Shown: positions 33,023-40,988 of the stretch, piece by piece | How positions within the stretch are numbered: position 1 is the first letter of the stretch | How the letters are laid out: the number at the start of each line of letters is the position of its first letter | NCBI RefSeq assembly: GCF_042435035.1 | Contig: NZ_JBHMQT010000044.1 | Location: 186,001-250,000, forward strand | Length of the DNA: 64,000 bases | DNA from: Sphaerimonospora cavernae | GTDB taxonomy: Bacteria; Actinomycetota; Actinomycetes; Streptosporangiales; Streptosporangiaceae | Direction: 5' to 3' | Notes under the pieces: generated by a model | Told to the model about the DNA's origin: nothing | Database searches by the model: none | What the model saw: the letters and a program-made list of their open reading frames with translations, nothing else | Program-made: the position numbers and the translations under genes

Positions 33023-33808
33023 GTGCCGCAGCCGGACGCGGACCTGCGAGTGATCATTCGCGCCCGTCTGGGTGCAATTATGCGCAATCCCACCCGCGAG
33101 CCGAATGTGACCTGCGAAGTCTGCGCGGTGCCGGTCGAAAGGCAGTACAGCCGTTGTTACCGCTGTCACCAGGATCTCCTCAACGCTCGGGTGCCGGTGG
33201 CTCAGCGAGTCGTGCCTCTCACCTACGCGGTTTACGGGGAACAGTCCAACAGCGACATGCACCGCTACAAGGACCCGATGCCAGACCTACAGCGAAGTAG
33301 GAATGCGTCTTTCCAACGCGTACTGCTGCTGGTCCTCGGCTTCGCCCTGAACCACGCGGAATGCATCGATCACGTTACAGGCATGCCGGTGACCCGACTG
33401 GTGACGGTTCCTTCGTTACGAGGACGCCCAGGTCGCCATCCACTTGCATTGGTGAGCGAAGCTCTGCCACTCCATTGGAAGCGTGTTGACCTACAGGCTG
33501 TTCCGGGAGTTCCTGAGGATCGGCGCCGCACAATCAACCCCGACCATTTCCTCCTACCAGCTCCGCAGGAAGTCAGAGGTCAGCACGTTGTCATCCTGGA
33601 AGACACCTGGGTTCAGGGCGGCCACGCGCAGTCCGCGGCGGCGTCAGTCCTCCGGGCAGGCGCGGCCGAGGTGACTGTCGTCGCTATCGCGCGGCGGATC
33701 CGACTGGATTCGCAGCGCTCAACCGTTGAGAAGCACCTGCACCAGATCCTTCAGGGCGCTGAGTACAACATTGAAATCTGCCCGGTCACGGGTGGTCCCT
33801 GTCCTTAG
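33023..33808 (+). CDS. ComF-like phosphoribosyltransferase-fold protein with zinc finger
   Basis: A 261-residue protein starting at GTG 33023. An N-terminal CEVC and CYRC pair (about residues 29-50) forms a likely zinc finger. The core has LTYAVYGEQSNSDMHRYKD and VVILEDTWVQGGHAQSAAASVLRAG, the latter matching the PRPP-binding loop in outline (DD replaced by ED, TTGAT by VQGGH). This suggests a changed or lost catalytic loop. It is coupled to the DprA-like gene. Third-position GC is lower than in the housekeeping neighbours, which fits transfer. Confidence 0.75.
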   Translation: MPQPDADLRVIIRARLGAIMRNPTREPNVTCEVCAVPVERQYSRCYRCHQDLLNARVPVAQRVVPLTYAVYGEQSNSDMHRYKDPMPDLQRSRNASFQRVLLLVLGFALNHAECIDHVTGMPVTRLVTVPSLRGRPGRHPLALVSEALPLHWKRVDLQAVPGVPEDRRRTINPDHFLLPAPQEVRGQHVVILEDTWVQGGHAQSAAASVLRAGAAEVTVVAIARRIRLDSQRSTVEKHLHQILQGAEYNIEICPVTGGPCP

Positions 33809-33810
33809 AC

Positions 33811-33836
33811 ATCCACCCCGGTTGACAGCTGTGGAT
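33811..33836. terminator. Short hairpin between convergent genes
   Basis: ATCCAC (33811-33816) pairs with GTGGAT (33831-33836) in the 44-base gap between the convergent phosphoribosyltransferase and methyltransferase genes. The stem is only six pairs with no T-run, so this is a weak terminator call. Confidence 0.3.
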
Positions 33837-33852
33837 CTCCTCTTCGGATAGC

Positions 33853-34668
33853 TCAAACCTTCTCGGCCGTCCGTAGTTCGGTGAGGTAGCGTTTGACGAT
33901 CTGGCCGCCGTAGGAGCTGTCGATCAGGGTGGCGATGCAGTCGAGCAGGCCGTTCCGGGCGCCGTCGGGCAGGGCGCGGTGACCCGAGTAGGTGCCGAGC
34001 ACGTCGAGGTATTCCTGAGTGGTGTAGGCGCACTCCCACTCGTAACGGCGGAGCCGTACCGGGCCGAACCTGCCGGAGGCGTCGATCTCGGTGCTTTCGG
34101 ACGAGATCTCGGCGGCCGTCTTCATTCGTAGCCACGGAGGCGTGTACGGGTCGTATCGCTCATAGCAGCGCTGGACGTCCGCGAAGAACTCACTGCTGCC
34201 GCCGGCGATGTGGTGGGTGGAGATGACGGCCAGCGTGCCGCCCACGCGGAGCGCGTCCGCCGACTTGGTGACGCGTACGGCGGGGTCGATCCAGTGGAAG
34301 CTGGTGGCGGCGAGCACGATGTCGAACGGCTCGGGCGGCAGCGGCCAGTCCTCGAACGCCGCGGTGACGACCTCTACACGGGGGAAACCAGCGAGCTTGC
34401 CGCGGGCGAGGTCGGCCATCTCGGCGCCCAGTTCGACCGCGACCACCTCACAGTCACACTGTGCCAGCGGGACTGTGGCCTGTCCGGTGCCGCAGCCGAT
34501 CTCCAGCACCCGGCTGCCGGGCGCGAACTCCGTGAACATCTCGGCCGGATAGCCGGGGCGCGCCCGGTCGTAGCGGACGGCGTCCTCAGTGAACGTACGG
34601 CGAAGTCGCAGGCGCTCATCGTCCGCGCCCGCACCGGTCAGTTGAGATAGCGGGTGAGGTAGGTCCAT
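33853..34668 (-). CDS. Class I SAM-dependent methyltransferase
   Basis: A 271-residue methyltransferase (Methyltransf_11/25 type). VLEIGCGTGQATVPLA (about residue 52) binds SAM, CEVVAVELGAEMADLARGKL gives the acidic ribose ligand, and FDIVLAATSFHWIDP lies at the active-site end. The N-terminus LRLRRTFTEDAVRYDRARPGYP is typical of a common actinobacterial family of unknown substrate. Start ATG 34668. Confidence 0.87.
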   Translation of the reverse strand: MDLPHPLSQLTGAGADDERLRLRRTFTEDAVRYDRARPGYPAEMFTEFAPGSRVLEIGCGTGQATVPLAQCDCEVVAVELGAEMADLARGKLAGFPRVEVVTAAFEDWPLPPEPFDIVLAATSFHWIDPAVRVTKSADALRVGGTLAVISTHHIAGGSSEFFADVQRCYERYDPYTPPWLRMKTAAEISSESTEIDASGRFGPVRLRRYEWECAYTTQEYLDVLGTYSGHRALPDGARNGLLDCIATLIDSSYGGQIVKRYLTELRTAEKV

Positions 34669-34875
34669 GACGCGCTGAGGTCCTCCGTGGGCGCTGTGCG
34701 GCCGGCGAAGCTCGGTCTCCTCGACCTCCTCCGGCCTGTTTTTTTATGCGCTTCATTGTCGCGGGACGGCCATCGTGAAGGGAGTGATTTTCTTGGTCAC
34801 AGTGGTTGAGGCCGGACCCGTTGCGCGAACGAACGGTGGTATCCGGTACGGCGATGCCGTACCATCCGTCTCATA

Positions 34876-34887
34876 TACGAAATCGTA
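34876..34887. promoter_or_regulatory. Inverted repeat TACGA-AA-TCGTA upstream of aldehyde dehydrogenase
   Basis: A small perfect dyad 42 bases before the start of the aldehyde dehydrogenase at 34929. It could be a regulator site; no local regulator is linked to it. Confidence 0.35.
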
Positions 34888-34928
34888 GACGACACTCTCC
34901 GTCCCCCAACCCGAGAACAGGTCCCCTC

Positions 34929-36431
34929 ATGGAGATGACGCTCGACACCTCGGCAGGATCCGCACGGACACCGCGATTGCTCACCCCGGGCCGGCTCTTC
35001 ATCGGCGGGGCATGGCGTCCGGCATCGGATGACAGGGTGTTCGCCACGGTGGATCCGGCGACCGGCGAGGAGATCGGCTCGGTCGCCGAAGCGACCCGGG
35101 CCGACGTCGACGACGCGGTCGCCGCGGCGCGGTCGGCGCTGCACGACCCCGCATGGGCGGGCATGTCCCCGGCGGCGCGCGGGCGGCTGCTGTGGCGGCT
35201 GGCCGACCTGATCGAGGCCAACGCCGACGAACTGGCCCGCCTGGAGACCCACGACCAGGGCCAGCCGTTCGGCGTCGCGCGGCAGATCTCGGTCGGCGGC
35301 ACGGCCGAGCACTTCCGCTACTTCGCCGGCTGGACCACCAAGATCGAGGGCGCGACGATCCCGGTGTCGCTGCCGAACGTCATGAACTACACGCGGCGTG
35401 AGCCCGTCGGCGTCTGCGCATTGATCACCCCGTGGAACTTCCCGCTGATGATCCTCGCCTGGAAGCTCGCCCCGGCGCTCGCCTGCGGCAACACGGTGGT
35501 GATCAAGCCGGCCGAGCAGACCCCGCTGACCGCGCTGAAGCTGATGGAGCTGTGCGAACAGGCCGGCGTCCCCTCCGGAGTCGTCAACCTGGTCACCGGC
35601 GGCCCCGACGTCGGCGCGGCGCTGGTCTCCCACCCCGGCGTGGACAAGGTGTCGTTCACCGGCTCGACCGAGGTTGGGCGCGGCATCCTGCGTGCCTCGG
35701 CGGACAACCTGGCCCGGGTCACGCTCGAGCTCGGCGGCAAGACTCCGGTGATTGTGGCGGCCGACGCCGACATCGAGCGGGCCGTGGCCGGCTGCGTCCA
35801 GGGCGCGATGTTCAACAGCGGCCAGGTGTGCGCGGCCTATTCCCGCTTCTATGTGGACGCCCGCCGCGCCGACGAGTTCGTCGAAAGGGCCGCCGAGATG
35901 GCGGGGCGCATCGTGCTGGGCCCGGGCATCGCGCCCGAGACGGAGGCAGGTCCGCTGGTCAGCGAGGAGCACCTGCGGCAGGTCGACCGGTACGTGCGCG
36001 AAGGGGTGACCGCGGGGGCCGAGCTCGTGACCGGGGGTGGGCGCGCGGAGGGCCCGCTCGCGGACGGGTACTTCTACCGGCCCACGGTGTTCAGCGGCGT
36101 CGATGACGGGATGAGCATCGCCCGTGAGGAGATCTTCGGACCCGTGATGTCGGTGCTGACCTATGACGATCCGGACGAGCTCGCCGGGCGGGTGAACGAC
36201 AGCCCGTACGGCCTGGCCGCGTCGATCTGGACCGACGACCTGACGACGGCGCACCGGATGGCCGCCGATGTCCGGGCCGGGGCGGTGTTCGTCAACATGC
36301 TGCACACGCCCGACCCGGCGGCGCCGTGGGGCGGCTTCAAGAGCAGCGGCTTCGGCCGCGAGATGGGCGCGTACGCGCTGGATGTTTACACCGAGGTCAA
36401 GGGTGTCTTCATCAACCTCGACCCGCACTGA
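34929..36431 (+). CDS. Aldehyde dehydrogenase (betaine-/phenylacetaldehyde dehydrogenase type)
   Basis: A 500-residue NAD-dependent aldehyde dehydrogenase. ITPWNFPLMILAWKLAPALACGN, SFTGSTEVG, LELGGKTPVIV (catalytic Glu), FNSGQVCAAYSRF (catalytic Cys) and EEIFGPVMSVLTYDD are all present. PWGGFKSSGFGREMG marks the C-terminal part. The start ATG 34929 (MEMTLDTS) gives a normal length. A SnoaL-like gene follows 33 bases later, so the two may act on one substrate. Which aldehyde is used cannot be read from the sequence. Confidence 0.87.
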   Translation: MEMTLDTSAGSARTPRLLTPGRLFIGGAWRPASDDRVFATVDPATGEEIGSVAEATRADVDDAVAAARSALHDPAWAGMSPAARGRLLWRLADLIEANADELARLETHDQGQPFGVARQISVGGTAEHFRYFAGWTTKIEGATIPVSLPNVMNYTRREPVGVCALITPWNFPLMILAWKLAPALACGNTVVIKPAEQTPLTALKLMELCEQAGVPSGVVNLVTGGPDVGAALVSHPGVDKVSFTGSTEVGRGILRASADNLARVTLELGGKTPVIVAADADIERAVAGCVQGAMFNSGQVCAAYSRFYVDARRADEFVERAAEMAGRIVLGPGIAPETEAGPLVSEEHLRQVDRYVREGVTAGAELVTGGGRAEGPLADGYFYRPTVFSGVDDGMSIAREEIFGPVMSVLTYDDPDELAGRVNDSPYGLAASIWTDDLTTAHRMAADVRAGAVFVNMLHTPDPAAPWGGFKSSGFGREMGAYALDVYTEVKGVFINLDPH

Positions 36432-36464
36432 CGACCTCGACCCGAACTGGACGAAAGGATGAGC

Positions 36465-36857
36465 ATGGCGACGAACCGGGAGATCATCGAAGCGCATTAC
36501 GCCGCCTCGGCGCGTGGGGATCTCGACGGCATGTTGGCCGACTTCGCCGACGACATGAGCTGGACCGAGATGGCCGGCTTCCCGTACGCGGGCACGTACG
36601 TGGGCCTGGACGAGATCCGCGAGCAGGTGTTCGGCCGGCTCGGCGCGGACTGGGACGGGTTCGACGCGACGCCGGAGCAGGTGATCGACGGCGGTGACGG
36701 CAACGTGGTGACGCTCGGGCTCTACACGGGCACATACCGGGCGACGGGCAAGTCGATGACGGTGCGGTTCGCTCATTTCTGGCAGGTGCGAGACGGGCGC
36801 ATCGTGCGCTTCGAGCAGGTGACCGACTCCCACCTGGTGCGCCAAGCCATGCGGTAG
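36465..36857 (+). CDS. SnoaL-like (NTF2-fold) protein
   Basis: A 130-residue cone-shaped NTF2-fold protein. IEAHYAASARGDLDGMLADFADDMSWTEMAG and VRFAHFWQVRDGRIVRFEQVTDSHLV match the ketosteroid-isomerase-like SnoaL_2 family. ATG 36465 is taken as the start because AAAGG lies at a suitable distance; ATG 36459 is too near to it. Probably co-transcribed with the aldehyde dehydrogenase. Function unknown. Confidence 0.82.
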   Translation: MATNREIIEAHYAASARGDLDGMLADFADDMSWTEMAGFPYAGTYVGLDEIREQVFGRLGADWDGFDATPEQVIDGGDGNVVTLGLYTGTYRATGKSMTVRFAHFWQVRDGRIVRFEQVTDSHLVRQAMR

Positions 36858-36987
36858 CAGCAGGTCTGCGTAATAACCGACATTTGGGTAGATCCTTGGG
36901 AAAGGGGAAGTTAACCAGGATTCCCGGCGCGCTACTCGCGGGTAGATTTACCACGGCAGAGGCGAAAAGCCGTACAGAGGGAGCCCT

Positions 36988-38709
36988 ATGTCGGTGAGGA
37001 TGGGCGCGGCGCGGCTCGGCCCCGCCGAACGCGCCTCCGCGTTGGCGCGGATGGAGTCACAGGAACTCGACCTAGTGGTGATCGGCGGTGGCGTCGTCGG
37101 GGCCGGGGTGGCCCTGGACGCCGCGACCCGCGGCCTGTCCGTGGGGCTCGTGGAGGCGAGGGACTTCGTCTCCGGGACCTCGTCCCGGTCGTCCAAGCTG
37201 GTCCACGGCGGGCTGCGCTACCTGGAGCAGTTTGACTTCGACCTGGTCAGGGAGGCCCTGCGGGAGCGGTCGATGCTCCTGCAGCGGATCGCCCCCCACC
37301 TGGTGCGGCCGGTGCCGTTCCTGTTCCCGCTGACCCGTCCCGGCTGGGAACGGCCGTACATCGGAGCCGGGATGATCCTCTACGACACGCTCGGCTTCTC
37401 CTTCGGCGCCGGGCGCGGGGTGCCCGGGCATCGGCACCTGACCAGGAAGGCCGCCCTGCGGGTGGCCCCCGCGCTCAGGCGGTCCGCGTTCAGCGGGGCC
37501 GTGCAGTACTGGGACGCCCAGGTCGACGACGCGCGCTACGTGATGACGATGCTCAGGACGGCCGCGACGTACGGCGCGCACATCGCCTCACGCGTGCAGG
37601 CGATCGGCTTCCTGCGCGAGGGCGAGCGGGTCACCGGCGTGCGGGTACGCGATCTGGAGACCGGCGCCGAGCTGGACCTGCGCGCCCGCCAGGTCGTCAA
37701 CGCCACGGGGGTGTGGACCGACGAGATCCAGCAGCTCGTCGGGGGACGCGGCCAGATCCACGTCAGGGCGTCCAAGGGCATCCACCTGGTGGTGCCCCGC
37801 GACCGGATCCACTCCCTCACCGGGATCATCATGCGCACCGAGAAGTCGGTGCTGTTCGTCATCCCGTGGGGCCGCCACTGGATCATCGGGACGACCGACA
37901 CCGAGTGGACGCTCGACAAGGCGCGACCGGCCGCGTCCCGGGCCGACATCGACTATCTGCTCGATCATGTCAACTCCGTGTTGTCGGTCCCGCTGACCAG
38001 GGACGACGTCGAGGGCGTCTACGCCGGGCTGCGGCCGCTGCTCGCCGGAGAGTCGGAGGAGACCTCAAAGCTCTCGCGCAAGCACGTGGTCGCGCATCCG
38101 GTGCCCGGACTGGTCATGGTGGCCGGCGGCAAGTTCACCACCTACCGGGTGATGGCCGCCGATGCGGTGGACGCGGTCGCCCACGGTCTCGACCAGCGGG
38201 TGCCGCAATCCTGCACGCACCTGGTGCCGCTGGTCGGGGCCGAGGGCTTCCAGGCGCTGTGGAACTCCCGCCACCGTCTCGCCGGCTCGTCCGGCCTGCA
38301 CGTCGCCAGGATCGAGCACCTGCTCAGACGCTACGGGTCCATGATCGACGAGGTGCTGGCGCTCATCGATCGGGACCCCTCGCTCGGCCGGCCGCTGACC
38401 GGCGCCGACGATCATCTCCGCGCCGAGATCGTGTACGCCGCGACGCACGAGGGCGCCCGGCACCTCAACGACGCGCTGACCCGGCGCACCCGGATCTCGA
38501 TCGAGACCTTCCACCGGGGCGTGGCGGTCGCGCAGGAGGCCGCCGAGCTCATGGCGGGACCGCTCGGCTGGGACGCCGACCAGATCAAGCGCGAGGTCGA
38601 TTACTACACCAAGCGCGTCGAGGCCGAGCGGGCCTCCCAGGAGCAGGACTCCGACCAGGAGGCCGACGCGATCCGTCTCGGCGCCCCCGAGATCGTCCCC
38701 ATAGCCTGA
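36988..38709 (+). CDS. glpD: Glycerol-3-phosphate dehydrogenase (FAD)
   Basis: Oxidises glycerol-3-phosphate to dihydroxyacetone phosphate at the membrane and feeds the quinone pool. The 573-residue protein has VVIGGGVVGAGVALDAATRG for FAD, TSSRSSKLVHGGLRYLEQFD, WIIGTTDTEW, YAGLRPLL and GGKFTTYRVMA, and the C-terminal DAO_C domain. GAGGGAG lies upstream of ATG 36988. It stands alone, without glpK or glpF nearby. The C-terminal tail is acidic. Confidence 0.94.
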   Translation: MSVRMGAARLGPAERASALARMESQELDLVVIGGGVVGAGVALDAATRGLSVGLVEARDFVSGTSSRSSKLVHGGLRYLEQFDFDLVREALRERSMLLQRIAPHLVRPVPFLFPLTRPGWERPYIGAGMILYDTLGFSFGAGRGVPGHRHLTRKAALRVAPALRRSAFSGAVQYWDAQVDDARYVMTMLRTAATYGAHIASRVQAIGFLREGERVTGVRVRDLETGAELDLRARQVVNATGVWTDEIQQLVGGRGQIHVRASKGIHLVVPRDRIHSLTGIIMRTEKSVLFVIPWGRHWIIGTTDTEWTLDKARPAASRADIDYLLDHVNSVLSVPLTRDDVEGVYAGLRPLLAGESEETSKLSRKHVVAHPVPGLVMVAGGKFTTYRVMAADAVDAVAHGLDQRVPQSCTHLVPLVGAEGFQALWNSRHRLAGSSGLHVARIEHLLRRYGSMIDEVLALIDRDPSLGRPLTGADDHLRAEIVYAATHEGARHLNDALTRRTRISIETFHRGVAVAQEAAELMAGPLGWDADQIKREVDYYTKRVEAERASQEQDSDQEADAIRLGAPEIVPIA

Positions 38710-38745
38710 CCCCGTGTCGAGAACACCATGCAGGCTCGGCAGCCA

Positions 38746-38776
38746 CTGAAATACGGTTAAGCGAACTGTATTTCAG
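38746..38776. promoter_or_regulatory. 31-bp inverted repeat upstream of DUF234-type ATPase
   Basis: CTGAAATACGGTT (38746-38758) and AACTGTATTTCAG (38764-38776) pair over 12 of 13 bases around a 5-base spacer. It ends 18 bases before the ATPase start codon, over the probable promoter. It is much more AT-rich than its surroundings. Likely an operator; the protein that binds it is unknown. Confidence 0.65.
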
Positions 38777-38794
38777 TAGCGAGGTGATCGCTCG

Positions 38795-40273
38795 ATGGTG
38801 GCCAAACCGGGACACATCTTCGACCGGGACTGGGAGTGGGAGGCGCTGACCTCCTTCGCGACCGGGGCTCAGGCGGAGGTCGCCTTCGGCGTAGTCAGCG
38901 GTCGGCGCAGGCAGGGCAAGACCTTCCTGCTCAAGAACCTGGCCGAGGCTCTCGGAGGCTTCTACTTCGAGGCGACGGAGGGCACGGAGATCGAGCTGCT
39001 CCGCCTGTTCGGGATGGCGCTGGCCAGGCACACCGGCTCCCCGGTGGGCTACCCGTTCGCGGACTGGCGGGACGCGCTCACCTTCTTCTTCTCGCTGCCC
39101 AGGGACCGTCCGATGCCACTGATCATCGACGAGTTCCCGTATCTGATGAAGGCGAACCCCGCGCTTCCGTCCATCCTCAAGCAGGAGATCGATCTGCGCG
39201 GCCGCACACATGGCGGAACCAGCAACGCACGGGTGCTGATCTGCGGTTCCGCGCTGTCGGTGATGGGCAAGATCCTCGCCGGTCAGGCCCCGCTGCGGGG
39301 GCGGGCCCGTCTGGAGCTCGTGGTCCAGTCTCTGCCCTACCGGGACGCCGCCGAGTTCTGGGGCGTGTCGGACGATCCACGCCTGGCGGCGATGCTCCAC
39401 GCGATCGTCGGCGGCACCCCGGCCTACCGGGACGAGTTCGTGCTGGGAGACCGGCCGACGTCGGCCGAGGACTTCGACGGATGGGTGGTCCGCACGGTCC
39501 TCGATCGGCGGACGTCTCTCTTCCGTGAAGGCCGCTACCTGCTGGCGGAAGAGTCCGACATCCGTGACCCCGCCCTTTACCATTCGGTTCTCTCCGCGGT
39601 CGCGGAGGGGAACAACACCTGGGGCGGCATCGCGGGGCACATCGGCTACAAATCATCCGATATCGCCCATCCGCTCAATGTCCTCGAGGACTGCGGGCTG
39701 CTGGTCAAGGAGAAGGACGCCTTCCGATCGGGACGGACGCGCTACCGGATCGCGGAACCGCTCATCACCTTCTATCAAGCGATCATGCGTCCGGAGTGGA
39801 CGGACCTCGGCCTCGGCCTCGGCGAGGAGGTCTGGCGTCGCTCCCGGCAGCGCTTCCTGTCCAAGGTGATGGGGCCGCATTTCGAGACGCTCTGCCGGGA
39901 GTACGCGTTGCGCTATGGCAGGGAGCACTTCGGTGAGGGCGGCATCGGCGAGATCGCGGCCGGCACGGTGGCCGACCCCGCGGCCAAGACCCAGATCGAC
40001 GTGGACGTGGCCGTCCTTGGCCCGGCCTACCCCGGCGAGTCCCGGACGATCAGATCCCTGGGCGAGGCCAAGTGGGACAAGGTGATGGGCCTGCGCCACC
40101 TGGAACGCCTCCGCCGAGCCCGCGACCTGCTGTCGGCCAAGGGCTACGACACCTCCGGAACCACATTGGCCTGTTACAGCGGCGCCGGCTTCGACGGCGA
40201 CCTCCGGGCCGAGGCCCGCAAGGACCCCGCCGTCCTCCTCGTGGACCTGCCCATGCTGTACGGCCAGGCCTGA
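38795..40273 (+). CDS. AAA/STAND-type ATPase with C-terminal DUF234 nuclease-like domain
   Basis: A 492-residue protein of the archaeal-type ATPase family (ATPase_2 plus DUF234). Walker A is GRRRQGKT (about residues 34-41) and Walker B LIIDEFPYLM (about 108). LICGSALSVMGKIL is the sensor region. A winged helix follows (about residues 270-320, NNTWGGIAGHIGYKSSDIAHPLNVLEDCGLL), then the DUF234 domain with DVDVAVLG and LGEAKWDK, an outline of a PD-(D/E)XK nuclease core. Family members are scattered in archaea and bacteria and their role is unknown. The 31-bp palindrome upstream suggests tight control. Confidence 0.85.
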   Translation: MVAKPGHIFDRDWEWEALTSFATGAQAEVAFGVVSGRRRQGKTFLLKNLAEALGGFYFEATEGTEIELLRLFGMALARHTGSPVGYPFADWRDALTFFFSLPRDRPMPLIIDEFPYLMKANPALPSILKQEIDLRGRTHGGTSNARVLICGSALSVMGKILAGQAPLRGRARLELVVQSLPYRDAAEFWGVSDDPRLAAMLHAIVGGTPAYRDEFVLGDRPTSAEDFDGWVVRTVLDRRTSLFREGRYLLAEESDIRDPALYHSVLSAVAEGNNTWGGIAGHIGYKSSDIAHPLNVLEDCGLLVKEKDAFRSGRTRYRIAEPLITFYQAIMRPEWTDLGLGLGEEVWRRSRQRFLSKVMGPHFETLCREYALRYGREHFGEGGIGEIAAGTVADPAAKTQIDVDVAVLGPAYPGESRTIRSLGEAKWDKVMGLRHLERLRRARDLLSAKGYDTSGTTLACYSGAGFDGDLRAEARKDPAVLLVDLPMLYGQA

Positions 40274-40353
40274 CATGGAGTGCGTCTGATCGACGAGGGG
40301 TGGGACCGGTAGGAACAACTTTCAGCGAGCGTACTCGTCGGCGTGACCGAGAT

Positions 40354-40629
40354 TCAGCGCGACCGGTAAGCATCCGTCCGATGCTGAGCAGAGGCCACCT
40401 GGACCACGACCTGGCCATCGTCGATCAGATACAGCACGCGGTAGTCGCCTCGACGCGCCGACCACTGCGGGGCCAGAGGCTCGTCCAGTGGCTTGCCCAC
40501 GCGATGGGGGTTGTCCAGAAGCGGTCCTGTGATGAACTCCCACACGGCAGGCACGATCTTAGCCGGCAGTCTCTCGGCGAGATCCTGCTTGGCCCGGCAG
40601 GTGAGCCGGAGTTCGTACCGCTCGCTCAC
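40354..40629 (-). CDS. RelE/ParE-family toxin
   Basis: A 91-residue basic protein. YELRLTCRAKQDLAERL, PHRVGKPLDEPLAPQWSARRGDYRVLYLIDD and VVVQVASAQHRTDAY follow the RelE mRNA-interferase fold, with the Arg and Tyr residues (RRGDYRVLY) that act in RelE-type cleavage. GTG 40629 overlaps the antitoxin stop (GTGA). It would cut mRNA at the ribosome and is held by the Phd/YefM partner. Confidence 0.9.
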   Translation of the reverse strand: MSERYELRLTCRAKQDLAERLPAKIVPAVWEFITGPLLDNPHRVGKPLDEPLAPQWSARRGDYRVLYLIDDGQVVVQVASAQHRTDAYRSR

Positions 40630-40910
40630 AGACGACCGGACCGGCGAAGCTCGGCTTCCACCTCAGCCTGGGAGTACACCCGCCCGGCCGCCAGGTCGGC
40701 CAGTCCCTCCCGGATAGCGGCCACTGTCTCGTCATCGGCGAGGATCTCGATCATCTCGCGCATCGTGTCATAGTCGTCTACCGAGAGAAGCACGGCAGCG
40801 GGCACGCCGTTGCGAGTGATCGTGAAACGCTCGTGTGTGCTTCCTGCTGATTCGACGATGCCGGATAGGCGGGCACGTGCGTCCGCCAGAGGAACTACTG
40901 TCGCTGACAT
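40626..40910 (-). CDS. Phd/YefM-family antitoxin
   Basis: A 94-residue antitoxin. VVPLADARARLSGIVESAG and FTITRNGVPAAVLLSVDDYDTM are the DNA-binding N-terminal half, and the acidic helix AEVEAELRRSGRL the toxin-neutralising tail. ATG 40910 lies 7 bases after a perfect TATAAT, so the message is probably leaderless. Antitoxin before toxin is the usual order, and the pair probably represses its own promoter. Confidence 0.9.
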   Translation of the reverse strand: MSATVVPLADARARLSGIVESAGSTHERFTITRNGVPAAVLLSVDDYDTMREMIEILADDETVAAIREGLADLAAGRVYSQAEVEAELRRSGRL

Positions 40911-40917
40911 GTACAGA

Positions 40918-40923
40918 ATTATA
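40918..40923 (-). promoter_or_regulatory. Toxin-antitoxin promoter -10 box TATAAT
   Basis: On the minus strand TATAAT is followed by seven bases and then the antitoxin ATG, consistent with a leaderless start. Confidence 0.65.
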
Positions 40924-40948
40924 GACAAGTCGGTGATGGGATTCCAGC

Positions 40949-40978
40949 ACGGCTCCCGTCGCCCGGGGCGGGAGCCGT
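40949..40978 (-). terminator. Hairpin after beta-propeller lipoprotein gene
   Basis: ACGGCTCCCG (40949-40958) pairs with CGGGAGCCGT (40969-40978) around a 10-base loop, 11 bases past the minus-strand stop at 40989. There is no T-run. The stem is the same as the core of the groEL1 terminator. Confidence 0.6.
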
Positions 40979-40988
40979 ACGACATCGG

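Noticed and set aside
34700..34745. GGCCGG/CCGGCC hairpin followed by seven Ts as a terminator
   Set aside because: The stem is six pairs with a 25-base loop and no plus-strand gene ends nearby; it lies upstream of the minus-strand methyltransferase start and has no clear use.
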